A stretch of 25,521 bases of DNA, taken from the NCBI GenBank assembly GCA_050999155.1, contig JBPCPM010000036.1:1-25521 (forward strand). The letters are read 5' to 3'. Positions 1-7,738 of the stretch are shown here, in pieces. The stretch comes from JBPCPM01 sp050999155. Lineage in GTDB: Bacteria; Actinomycetota; Thermoleophilia; Solirubrobacterales; 70-9. Positions within the stretch are counted from its first letter, which is position 1, and every line of letters begins with the position of its first letter. The notes beneath the pieces were generated by a model. It worked only from the letters and a program-made list of their open reading frames with translations, had not been told where the DNA came from and searched no databases. The translations under genes were made by a program, and so were the position numbers.

Positions 1-2
1 GT

Positions 3-1679
3 GTCCTTTTCCCCTCTGCGAAAGGGTGGGAGTGGGGAGGCGACCCCGCGGCGTCCTCTGGCCGCCGCCGCTCCCACTGGGGCTGGGGGTACGAGGACGA
101 AAAGCCGGACACGGCAGCGCTGCGGGCCGCCGTCGGCCCGGCCTCCGAGCGGCTTGGGTTCTCCGGCCTCGAGCCCCGGGCCCCGGTGGCCGCGGCCGCC
201 GTGCGTCTGCGGGCTCCGCGGCTGCAGGCGCCATCGACGCTCGAGCATGTCCTCACGGCCGACCACCAGGAGCGGCTCACCCACGCGCTCGGCCGCGCCT
301 ACCGCGACGTCGTGCGGGCGGTCGCCGGCGAGTTCGACCACCCGCCGGACCTGGTCGCCCATCCGGGCGACGAGGCCGAGCTCGAACGGGTGCTGGGCTG
401 GTGCGCCGACGCCAACGCTGCCGCGATCGCGTTCGGCGGAGGCACGAGCGTCGTCGGCGGCATCGAGCTGCGGGGCGACACGGGGCACCGGGGCGTCGTG
501 TCGATCGACCTGCGCCGCCTCGACCGGGTGTCGGAGATCGACACCGAGTCGCTGGCGGCCCGCATCGACGGCGGCGCGACCGGGCCGGGCCTCGAGGAAC
601 AGCTGCGCCCCCACGGGTTGAGCGTCCGTCACTACCCACAGTCATTCGAACACTCGACCCTCGGCGGGTGGATCGCCACACGGGCCGGTGGCCACTACGC
701 GACCCGGGCCACCCACATCGACGACCGCGTGGAATCGATCCGGGCCCTCACGCCGTCGGGCTGGTGGGAGAGCCTGCGGCTGCCCGGCTCCGGCGCGGGC
801 CCCAGCCCCGACCGCCTGCTGCTGGGGTCGGAGGGGACCCTGGGCATCATCACCTCGGCGTGGGTCCGGCTCGTGCGCCGGCCCGAGCACCGCGCGTCGC
901 GGCCGGTCACCTTTCGCGACTTCCCGACAGGGCTCGGGGCGCTGCGCGCGATCTCCCAGTCCGGCCTGGACCCGGCGACCTGCCGCCTCGTCGATCCCGA
1001 CGAGGCACGGATCACCGGCGCCCTGGACACCGGAGACGCCCTCATGCTCCTCGGGTTCGAGTCGGCCGACCACCCGGTCGACGCCGACCTCGAGCGGGCG
1101 CTGGAGCTTGCGCGCGAGTCCGGCGGCGAGCCGGCCGAGGCGGCCCAGGCGGGCGACACGTCCGCCTCGTGGCGCTCGGCCTTCCTCGCGGCCCCCCACC
1201 TGCGCGATGTGCTGATCTGCCTCGGCGTGCTGGTGGAGACTTTCGAGACCGCGACCACCTGGGACCGGCTCGGCGAGCTCGTCGATCGGGTCCGCGCCGA
1301 CGTGACCGCGGCGGTTCGCGAGCTCTGTGGCGAGGCGATCGTCACCTGCCGCATCACCCACGTCTACCCCGACGGCGCGGCCCCCTACTTCAGCGTGTTC
1401 GCTCCCGCCCCGCGCGGTCGCGAGGTGGAGAGCTGGGACGAGATCAAGGCCGTTGCCTCGGAGGTGATCGGCAACGCCGACGCGACCATCAACCACCCCC
1501 ACGCCGTCGGCCGGGACCACCGTCCCGGCTACGACCGCCAGCGACCCGAGCCGTTCGCCCGGGCCTTGACCGCGACCAAGGCCGAGCTCGACCCGGACTG
1601 GCTGTTGAACCCCGGCGTGCTGATCGACCGGCCCGCCGTGCCGCAGCTGTCGGGTGACCCGGTGGGATCGCAGCGATGA
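3..1679 (+). CDS. FAD-linked oxidase, alkylglycerone-phosphate-synthase-like (5' partial)
   Basis: The reading frame is open from the left edge and has no in-frame ATG, GTG, TTG or CTG before the conserved block HWGWGYEDE (visible residues 25-33), so the true start lies outside the window. That block is typical of the N-terminus of alkyldihydroxyacetonephosphate synthase (AGPS) relatives. A PCMH-type FAD-binding domain follows, with the pyrophosphate loop FGGGTSVVGG at about 144-153, then HSTLGGWIATRAGG and GSEGTLGIIT. The C-terminal half carries NHPHAVGRDHRPGY (about 497-510), which corresponds to the His-rich active-site loop of AGPS, and ends with LDPDWLLNPGVLID as FAD-linked oxidases do. 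In the family, FAD handles acyl/alkyl exchange on dihydroxyacetone phosphate in ether-lipid synthesis, but many bacterial members are uncharacterised oxidases. The stop overlaps the next start (ATGA), implying translational coupling. Fold assignment is firm; the substrate is inferred. Confidence 0.87.
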   Translation, partial: VLFPSAKGWEWGGDPAASSGRRRSHWGWGYEDEKPDTAALRAAVGPASERLGFSGLEPRAPVAAAAVRLRAPRLQAPSTLEHVLTADHQERLTHALGRAYRDVVRAVAGEFDHPPDLVAHPGDEAELERVLGWCADANAAAIAFGGGTSVVGGIELRGDTGHRGVVSIDLRRLDRVSEIDTESLAARIDGGATGPGLEEQLRPHGLSVRHYPQSFEHSTLGGWIATRAGGHYATRATHIDDRVESIRALTPSGWWESLRLPGSGAGPSPDRLLLGSEGTLGIITSAWVRLVRRPEHRASRPVTFRDFPTGLGALRAISQSGLDPATCRLVDPDEARITGALDTGDALMLLGFESADHPVDADLERALELARESGGEPAEAAQAGDTSASWRSAFLAAPHLRDVLICLGVLVETFETATTWDRLGELVDRVRADVTAAVRELCGEAIVTCRITHVYPDGAAPYFSVFAPAPRGREVESWDEIKAVASEVIGNADATINHPHAVGRDHRPGYDRQRPEPFARALTATKAELDPDWLLNPGVLIDRPAVPQLSGDPVGSQR

Positions 1680-2593
1680 CCGCACCGGGCAACGACCGCA
1701 TCGCGGTCCTCGGGCCCGGTGGGGTCGGTGGGCTGGTCGCGGCCGCGCTGGCCCGTGCGGGACGCACCGTGACCGTCGTCGCGCGTGAGCAGACCGCCGT
1801 CGTCATCGACCGCGACGGTCTGCGGGTGACCAGCTCGATGCTCGGTGACTTCACGGTTCCGGTGCGTGCGGTCGCGGAGCTCACGGACCCCGTCGGAACG
1901 CTGATCGTCGCGACCAAGGCAACGGGGCTCGACGGCGCCCTGGAACGGGTCGCCGAAGCCGCCGCGTCGCCGCTGATCGTGGTGCCGCTGCTCAACGGGA
2001 TCGAGCACCTGCCCTCCCTGCGCGAGCGATTCGGACCGCGGGTCGCGGCCGCGACGATCCGCGTCGAGGCAGAGCGGATCGCGCCCGGGGTCATCGAACA
2101 CCGTTCGCGCGGCGCGGCGATCGGGCTCGCCACCGGCGAGCCGGGTCTCCGCGAGCAGCTCGACGCCGCGGGGGCGGCGCTCGCCGAGGCCGGCCTTGAG
2201 GTCAACCATGGCGAGACCGAAGCGGCGACGATGTGGTCCAAGCTCACACGCCTGTGTCCGCTGGCCCTGTGTACGGCGGCCCACGACCGGCCGCTCGGAG
2301 CGATCCGCGCCGATCTGGACCTGCGAGCGGAGCTCGCGGCGGCCGTGGATGAGACCTGCGCCGTCGCACGAGCCGACGGCGCGCCCGCCGAGAGCGCGCT
2401 CGTGCTCGCCGAGCTCGACGCGACCCACCACGGGCTGACCAGCAGCCTCCAGCGTGACGTCGTGGCGGGCCGAGCCCACGAGCTCGACGCGATCGCCGGC
2501 GCCGTCGTGCGGCGAGGAGCCACCCACCGCATCGACTGCCCCACGGTCGAGCACCTGATCGCCGCGGTCGAAACCCGCGCAGCCGCCCGGTAG
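1676..2593 (+). CDS. Ketopantoate reductase (PanE/ApbA) family protein with altered active site
   Basis: This 305-residue protein has the usual length and two-domain layout of 2-dehydropantoate 2-reductase. An N-terminal NADP-binding Rossmann motif GPGGVGG (residues 13-19) is followed by a helical C-terminal domain. The catalytic Lys is present (K189 in MWSKL), as are the substrate-side Ser (S256/S257) and Glu (E269, in GRAHELDAI). The two Asn residues that normally sit 4 and 8 positions after the Lys (KLxxNxxxNxxTA) are Leu193 and Ala197 here, so ketopantoate may not be its substrate. The ATG overlaps the stop of the upstream flavoprotein by 4 nt, so both are probably made from one mRNA. Canonical PanE makes pantoate for coenzyme A; here a related 2-oxo-acid or hydroxyacid dehydrogenase role is equally possible. 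A hairpin begins 5 nt after the stop. Confidence 0.85.
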   Translation: MTAPGNDRIAVLGPGGVGGLVAAALARAGRTVTVVAREQTAVVIDRDGLRVTSSMLGDFTVPVRAVAELTDPVGTLIVATKATGLDGALERVAEAAASPLIVVPLLNGIEHLPSLRERFGPRVAAATIRVEAERIAPGVIEHRSRGAAIGLATGEPGLREQLDAAGAALAEAGLEVNHGETEAATMWSKLTRLCPLALCTAAHDRPLGAIRADLDLRAELAAAVDETCAVARADGAPAESALVLAELDATHHGLTSSLQRDVVAGRAHELDAIAGAVVRRGATHRIDCPTVEHLIAAVETRAAAR

Positions 2594-2598
2594 CCGCC

Positions 2599-2623
2599 GA
2601 GAACCGTTCGCTGAACGATTCTC
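2599..2623 (+). terminator. Hairpin just after the panE-like gene (possible terminator, part of repeat)
   Basis: GAGAACCGTTC at 2599-2609 pairs with GAACGATTCTC at 2613-2623 at 10 of 11 positions, with a 3-nt loop. It begins 5 nt after the stop codon at 2593. No T-tract follows, so a classical intrinsic terminator is not proven. The right arm is also used by the longer inverted repeat of the 53-bp element, so this may simply be part of that repeat. Confidence 0.35.
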
Positions 2624-2727
2624 CGGCCTGTGGCGCCCCTCATCGTTCACCGAGCAGCAAGGCCGGGCCGTCCGACCGTTGGCTGAACGATTCTCCGGCC
2701 TGTGGCGCCCCTGATCGTTCACCGAGC
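2603..2727. repeat. Two direct copies of a 53-bp element with internal palindrome
   Basis: Copy 1 (2603-2655) and copy 2 (2675-2727) match at 51 of 53 positions and have a 72-bp period. Each copy contains the perfect 8-bp inverted repeat TGAACGAT / ATCGTTCA (2612-2619 with 2642-2649; 2684-2691 with 2714-2721) around a 22-nt GC-rich centre containing GGCGCC. The arms can also pair between copies. No coding sequence is convincing here, and the element sits between a stop codon and the next gene. It looks like a REP-like dispersed palindromic repeat or a regulatory/termination element. I found no third copy in the window. Confidence 0.85.
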
Positions 2728-2844
2728 GCCGGACGGCGGGCGGGTGCAAGATCTCGCCCAGCTGTCGCCCCGGGACGGTGGGTGCCTGCCACCGCGCTAC
2801 AACCCCCCGCGACCTTGGTCCGCGAGTTGGGTTGAACACCCTTG

Positions 2845-5175
2845 ATGGACGCCACGGGAGCCCGTTCTCGGTGGGAGCAGTGGAGACTGCTCGCGCTGAT
2901 CGCTGCTTTCAGCCTGGGCTGGTCGGTGGCGATCGCCCAGCCCGCCTCGGCCGAGCTGGCCCTCGTGGGCTCGGACACCGGGCGGGTGCCGCTCGTCGAT
3001 CTCGACACCCGCCAGGTCGCCACACGGTTCGCCGTGCCTGGCCGCGCCCAGGACGTCGCGATCACGCGCGACGGCAACATCGGCCTGATCGCCTCCCAGG
3101 GCCGCACCGGCGGGACCCTGACCGTCGTCGGCCTCCGCGGACGCCGCAGGCTGGCCGAGATCCCGATCCCCACGGGCGCCGCCCACGTTGCCGTCTCCGA
3201 GGACGGCACGCGGGTGTACGTGGCCTCGGTCGGCCGCCGCGGCCGGCTCACGGTGGTCGACCTCACCGCCGGGCAGGTCGAGCGGGTGCTACCCATCGGC
3301 TCCTACCCGCGTGGCATCGGGCTCGCGCCGTCGGGCCGGACCGCCTTTCTCACCCACCGCAGCGGCACGCTGAGCGCCGTCGACACGGAAACTGGCCGCC
3401 TGATTTCCCGTCGCACGGTCGGCAAGGACCCCTCCGGGGTCGAGGTGACGGCGTCCGGCGAGGAGCTGCTGGTCGCCGCCGGTCGCGGGGTGGTCCGGGT
3501 CGACCTGGCCTCCTTCAAGATCACCGGCCGTCGGTCCGTGGGCGCCGTCGGCGGTCTGTCGCTGGCCCCCACCGGAGCGCGAGCCTTCGTCGCCCCCGGA
3601 TCGCGGGGGACGCGCCTCGTGCGCCTCGACTACGACCAGATGCGCGTCACCGCCAGGACGAGCGTGGCCAAGGGTCCTGGCGATGTGGCCGTCGACCAGG
3701 CCGGCCGTCGCGTCTACGCGGTCAGTCGCAGCCGGCCGCGGATCACCGTTGCCAGTGCGTTCAGCGGCCGCAAGCTCAAGACGATCAGCCTGCGCTCGTC
3801 GGTCCGCCCGCGGGCCATCGCCGTCCAGGGCGGCGTCCGCGTCCACGACGGGACCGACGGCGCCGACATCCTGCGCGGCACCTTCAGCCCCGACTACATG
3901 ACCGGGCAGGGCGGCAACGACCAGCTCCGCGGCTTCCGCTTGCCCGACACGCTGTTTGGCGGCGCGGGCGACGACCTGCTGGTTGGCGGATCGGAGGACG
4001 ATCAGCTGTTCGGCGAGTCGGGCAACGATCGCCTGGACGGCAACACGGGCGTGGATCTGCTGGACGGCGGTCCCGGCAACGACTCGCTGTTCGGCTTCGC
4101 CGGCCGCGACCAGATCACCGCCGGGCCCGGCGACGACTACATCGATCCGGGTGACTCCAGCGACTCGGCGAGCGGTGGCCCCGGGAACGACCGCATCGTC
4201 GAGACGAGCCTTGGCTCGGACACCCTCAGCGGGGACGACGGTGACGACTACATCGACGGCAACCGCAGCCGCGACCGGTTGTTCGGCGGGGCCGGCAACG
4301 ACACGCTGATCGGTCGCAACGGTCCCGACCACATGGACGGCCAGTCGGGCTCTGACTACCTCGACGGCGGCCGGACCTCGGACCGGATGTTCGGCCGGAC
4401 CGGAAACGACACGCTGTTCGGCCGAGACCACCGGGACTCCCTCTTCGGCTCCGAGGGCGACGACCACCTCCACGCCGGATCGGCCGACGACACGGTGATC
4501 GGCGGCAACGGGAACGACACGCTGTTCGGCGGTACCGGCCGCGACAGTCTCAACGGGGGGGCCGGGAACGATGTACTGCACGTCAACGACACCGAGCAGG
4601 ACTCGGTCAACTGCAGCCGGGGCGCCGATACCGTGGTCGTCTGGGGGGACGGCGACGACCTCGACGTGCTCACCAGCTGCGAGACGATCGTCCGGGCGGC
4701 GGCCGACACGGTCGATCCGGACGAGGAGGAGCAGTCGGTGATCGGCGGGACGCGCGGTGCCGACCGCCTGATCGGGACCGACGGCATCGACGTGATCCTC
4801 GGCTCCAACGGCAACGACACCATCGACGGCCGCGGGGGCGATGATGTGCTCGAAGGCGATAGCGGTCGCGACACCATGCGCGGTGGCGACGGCGACGATC
4901 GCCTGGCCGGCCGCTCGGAGGCCGACACGCTGTTCGGCGACAACGGCGACGACTTCCTTGAGGGCGACAGCGGCGACGACACCCTCTCCGGCGGTGCCGG
5001 GTCCGACGAGCTCAAGGGCGAGGAGGGCACCGACGTGCTGCGCGGCGGCCCGGGCGACGACACCATCCGATCCATCGGCGGCGGCCGCGACACCCTCGAC
5101 TGCGGCTCCGGCTACGACGTCGCGTTCGTCGACTCCTCGGATCGGGTGACCAACTGCGAGCGGATCAGCCGCTGA
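2845..5175 (+). CDS. Secreted beta-propeller / RTX-type calcium-binding repeat protein, copy 1
   Basis: This 776-residue protein starts at ATG 2845, though an in-frame TTG lies one codon upstream. A Sec signal peptide (hydrophobic core about 14-31, cleavage after PASA, residue 36) leads into a YVTN-like beta-propeller of about 290 residues, with repeated units such as EDGTRVYVASVGRRG and the motif VVDLxxGxV. From about residue 333 there is an array of Gly/Asp nonapeptides (GGxGxDxLx type, e.g. GGAGDDLLVGG), interrupted at about 577-630 by a Cys-containing spacer (SVNCS, LTSCE) and a DEEE linker. A second array then runs to a C-terminal cap with DCGSGYDVAF and NCERISR. Such nonapeptides bind Ca2+ in parallel beta-rolls. 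No type I secretion genes are nearby, so export is probably through Sec. It is a tandem paralogue of the next gene. Function is unknown; a surface-matrix or adhesion role is inferred. Confidence 0.9.
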   Translation: MDATGARSRWEQWRLLALIAAFSLGWSVAIAQPASAELALVGSDTGRVPLVDLDTRQVATRFAVPGRAQDVAITRDGNIGLIASQGRTGGTLTVVGLRGRRRLAEIPIPTGAAHVAVSEDGTRVYVASVGRRGRLTVVDLTAGQVERVLPIGSYPRGIGLAPSGRTAFLTHRSGTLSAVDTETGRLISRRTVGKDPSGVEVTASGEELLVAAGRGVVRVDLASFKITGRRSVGAVGGLSLAPTGARAFVAPGSRGTRLVRLDYDQMRVTARTSVAKGPGDVAVDQAGRRVYAVSRSRPRITVASAFSGRKLKTISLRSSVRPRAIAVQGGVRVHDGTDGADILRGTFSPDYMTGQGGNDQLRGFRLPDTLFGGAGDDLLVGGSEDDQLFGESGNDRLDGNTGVDLLDGGPGNDSLFGFAGRDQITAGPGDDYIDPGDSSDSASGGPGNDRIVETSLGSDTLSGDDGDDYIDGNRSRDRLFGGAGNDTLIGRNGPDHMDGQSGSDYLDGGRTSDRMFGRTGNDTLFGRDHRDSLFGSEGDDHLHAGSADDTVIGGNGNDTLFGGTGRDSLNGGAGNDVLHVNDTEQDSVNCSRGADTVVVWGDGDDLDVLTSCETIVRAAADTVDPDEEEQSVIGGTRGADRLIGTDGIDVILGSNGNDTIDGRGGDDVLEGDSGRDTMRGGDGDDRLAGRSEADTLFGDNGDDFLEGDSGDDTLSGGAGSDELKGEEGTDVLRGGPGDDTIRSIGGGRDTLDCGSGYDVAFVDSSDRVTNCERISR

Positions 5176-5176
5176 G

Positions 5177-5191
5177 GCGGGCCGAGCCCGC
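5177..5191 (+). terminator. Short GC hairpin between the two paralogues
   Basis: GCGGGC at 5177-5182 and GCCCGC at 5186-5191 form a perfect 6-bp stem with a 3-nt loop, starting 1 nt after the stop codon. There is no T-run. In DNA this GC-rich such a stem can arise by chance, so the call is weak. Confidence 0.22.
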
Positions 5192-5283
5192 AGTGGACCG
5201 GCGCAGATGGTGCGGCCGGTCGGTAGGAACTGGCGGGACCGACACGCTAGGGGTAGTGTCCCGGGGGTGGCCAGGGGCGACTG

Positions 5284-7620
5284 ATGAGCACGGCGGGCCT
5301 CCAAGTCGATCGGGTGTGGAGTCGGTGGAAGCTGCTGGGGCTGGTCCTCGCCTTCAGCCTCGGGTGGGCGGTGGTCATCGCGACCCCCGCATCGGCCCAG
5401 CTCGCGCTCGTGGGCTCCGGGGGCGGCCGGGTCCTGGTTGTCGACACCGACTCCCGCAAGGTCGCCACGAGCTTTACCGTGCCGGGCCGCACGAGGTCTA
5501 TCGCCATCACCAGGGACGGCAACACCGGCCTTGTCGCCTCGGAAGGTCCCGGGGGCGGCGTGTTGAGCGTGGTCGGTCTGCGCGGCCGGCGAGCGCTCTC
5601 GCAGATCCCCCTCTCCCACGGCGCGCGCTACGTGGCGCCCGCGTCCAACGGCCGCACGGCCTACGTGGCCTCGGGGGGCCGCAAGGGCCGGTTGGCCGTG
5701 GTCGACCTCCGCACCGGGCGCGTCGTACGCGTCGTGCGGCTCGGCCCCTACCCTCGGGGCGTCGCGGCGGCCCACGCGGGTCGCACCGTCTTCGTGACCC
5801 GGCGCGCCGGAGCGCTGGTCGCCATCGACACCCGCACCGGATCGCGGACCGCGCGCCGCCGGGTCGGCCGCCGGGCCGGGGCCGTCGCGGCCGCACCCTC
5901 GGGACGGGAGCTGCTGGTGGTCAGCGGCCGCCGGGTGGTGCGGGTTGCCAGACGGCGACTCAGGGTCACGGGCCGCACCTCAACCGGGCCGATCGGCGAG
6001 CTGGCGGTCGCCCCCACCGGCGCCCGGGCCTTCGGGGCCCCGGGTCGCAGTTCGGCGTCGCTGGTCCGGCTCAACTACCGTCATCTGCGCGTCGCCGGCC
6101 GAACGACGATCGCCGCAGGCCCGGGGGATCTCGCCTTCGACGATTCCGGCCGGCGGGTCTTCGTCGTCACCCCTTCCCGGCCTTCGATCGACGTGGCCAG
6201 CGGCTTCAGCGGGCGCACCGTGCGCCGCGTCTCGCTTCCTTCCTGGGCCCGGCCGCGGTCGATCGCGGTCCAGGGAGGGATCCAGGTGCGCGAGGGGACG
6301 GACGCCCGCGACGTGCTGCGCGGATCGTTTCGCGCCGACTACATGGTCGGAGGGGCAGGCGACGACGAGCTGCGGGGCTTTCGGCGAGCCGACACGCTGA
6401 TCGGTGGCCCCGGCAGCGACCTGCTGGTTGGCGGCTCGGGGAGCGACCGGCTGCTCGGGCAGGCGGGCGACGACCGGCTCGACGGAAACAGCGGCCACGA
6501 CATCTTGCACGGCGGAACCGGCCGCGACGGCATCTTCGGATTCGCCGGACGGGACAGGATCAGCGGCGGGCCCGGCGACGACTACATCGACCCCGGAGAC
6601 TCCAGCGACAAGGCCCGGGCAGGAGCCGGCAACGACCGGATCGTGGAGACCAGCCTGGGCTCCGACACCCTCTACGGCGACGCGGGCAACGACTACATCG
6701 ACGGAAACCGCAGCCGCGACCGCCTGTTCGGCGGAACCGGAACCGACACACTGGTGGGCCGAAACGGTCCGGACCATCTCGACGGCGGCTCGGGCCACGA
6801 CCACCTCGACGGGGGCCGCAGCGGGGACAGGATGCTGGGCCGTGGGGGCAACGACACGCTTTTCGGCCGCGACCACCGCGACGTGCTCTACGGCAGCGGC
6901 GGCGATGATGTCCTGCACGGCGGCTCGGGCAAGGACACGCTTGTCGCCGGAGCCGGCAACGACACGCTGGTGGCCGGCTCCGGCCGCGATCGCGTCAACG
7001 CCGGCGCCGGCGACGATGTCGTGTACGTCAACGACGCCGACACCGACATCGTCCGCTGTGGCCCGGGCGTCGACACGGTGGTGGTGTGGACCGCCAGGCC
7101 CTCCCTCGACCGCCGCCGAGGCTGCGAATCGGTGGTCGGCGTCGGGGTCGACGTGCGCGACCCGGGGGAAAAGCGCCAGTCGGTCATCGGCGGCACGCGG
7201 GGAGCCGACCGCCTGATCGGGACGCGAGGGATCGACGTGATCCTCGGCTCGTCGGGCGACGACACCCTCTACGGCCGCGGGGGCGACGACGTGCTCGAGG
7301 GCGACGCGGGCAGCGACTACATGCGCGGGGGCTACGGGAACGACCGCCTGGCCGGGCGCTCGGAGCCCGACCGGCTGTTCGGCGACGCCGGCGACGATTT
7401 TCTCGAGGGCGACAGCGGGCCCGACACGCTGTCGGGGGGGCCCGGCTCCGATCATCTCAGGGGCGACGAGGGGGCCGACGTGCTCAGGGGCGGCGCCGGC
7501 CGAGACACGGTGCGCGCGGTCGGGGGCGGCCGCGACTCGATCGACTGCGGGTCCGGGCGCGACGTCGCCTTCGTGGACTTCTCCGACCGGGTGGTCAACT
7601 GCGAGCGCATTAGCCGCTGA
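5284..7620 (+). CDS. Secreted beta-propeller / RTX-type calcium-binding repeat protein, copy 2
   Basis: This 778-residue paralogue of the preceding protein has the same order of parts. A signal peptide shares the core AFSLGW and is cleaved after PASA (residue 38); a propeller follows, then nonapeptide array 1, a Cys spacer (VRCGPG, RRGCES), array 2, and a C-terminal cap with DCGSGRDVAF and NCERISR. Long blocks are nearly identical between the copies, for example FAGRD, GPGDDYIDPGDSSD, ETSLGSDTL, DYIDGNRSRDRLFGG and GGTRGADRLIG, while the propeller has drifted more and is richer in Arg. Start ATG 5284 gives a signal peptide aligned with copy 1. The 108-bp gap upstream could hold its own promoter: it contains the inverted repeat GACAC/GTGTC at 5241-5245 and 5256-5260. 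Tandem duplication with later divergence is the simplest explanation. Confidence 0.9.
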   Translation: MSTAGLQVDRVWSRWKLLGLVLAFSLGWAVVIATPASAQLALVGSGGGRVLVVDTDSRKVATSFTVPGRTRSIAITRDGNTGLVASEGPGGGVLSVVGLRGRRALSQIPLSHGARYVAPASNGRTAYVASGGRKGRLAVVDLRTGRVVRVVRLGPYPRGVAAAHAGRTVFVTRRAGALVAIDTRTGSRTARRRVGRRAGAVAAAPSGRELLVVSGRRVVRVARRRLRVTGRTSTGPIGELAVAPTGARAFGAPGRSSASLVRLNYRHLRVAGRTTIAAGPGDLAFDDSGRRVFVVTPSRPSIDVASGFSGRTVRRVSLPSWARPRSIAVQGGIQVREGTDARDVLRGSFRADYMVGGAGDDELRGFRRADTLIGGPGSDLLVGGSGSDRLLGQAGDDRLDGNSGHDILHGGTGRDGIFGFAGRDRISGGPGDDYIDPGDSSDKARAGAGNDRIVETSLGSDTLYGDAGNDYIDGNRSRDRLFGGTGTDTLVGRNGPDHLDGGSGHDHLDGGRSGDRMLGRGGNDTLFGRDHRDVLYGSGGDDVLHGGSGKDTLVAGAGNDTLVAGSGRDRVNAGAGDDVVYVNDADTDIVRCGPGVDTVVVWTARPSLDRRRGCESVVGVGVDVRDPGEKRQSVIGGTRGADRLIGTRGIDVILGSSGDDTLYGRGGDDVLEGDAGSDYMRGGYGNDRLAGRSEPDRLFGDAGDDFLEGDSGPDTLSGGPGSDHLRGDEGADVLRGGAGRDTVRAVGGGRDSIDCGSGRDVAFVDFSDRVVNCERISR

Positions 7621-7738
7621 CCCGGCTACCCTGGCTCACAACTTCGCGCGCCGCGTCGTGTTGAGATCTGTTGATCCCCCCGCGTGTACGCCCCGCCCTC
7701 GTCGTTACTCGCTGTCTTCTCCCATCACCGGAACCGCC

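Noticed and set aside
2603..2727. CRISPR-like array or small protein coding the repeated SVNDxGRHRPENRSANG on the minus strand
   Set aside because: Only two units with a 19-bp separation and no cas genes; the repeated peptide is a by-product of the DNA repeat and has no start or domain.
3841..5175. DNA tandem repeats in the nonapeptide arrays as mobile or satellite DNA
   Set aside because: Periodicity follows the protein repeat, with silent-site variation, so it is coding repetition and not a DNA-level repeat.
3289..5775. 828-codon open frame on the minus strand across the first repeat protein
   Set aside because: It is antisense to a repeat-rich GC gene, is Val/Ala/Gly-rich without any domain, and spans the intergenic gap between two well-supported genes. 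It is a codon-bias shadow.
7661..7690. Promoter TTGAGA with a TGTACG -10 before the GH2 gene
   Set aside because: The -10 matches the consensus poorly and the spacing is 18 bp; too weak to list as a feature.
7658..7738. Upstream in-frame start for the GH2 gene at 7658
   Set aside because: It would bury the clear signal peptide behind 27 extra residues; ATG 7739 gives a normal exported N-terminus.
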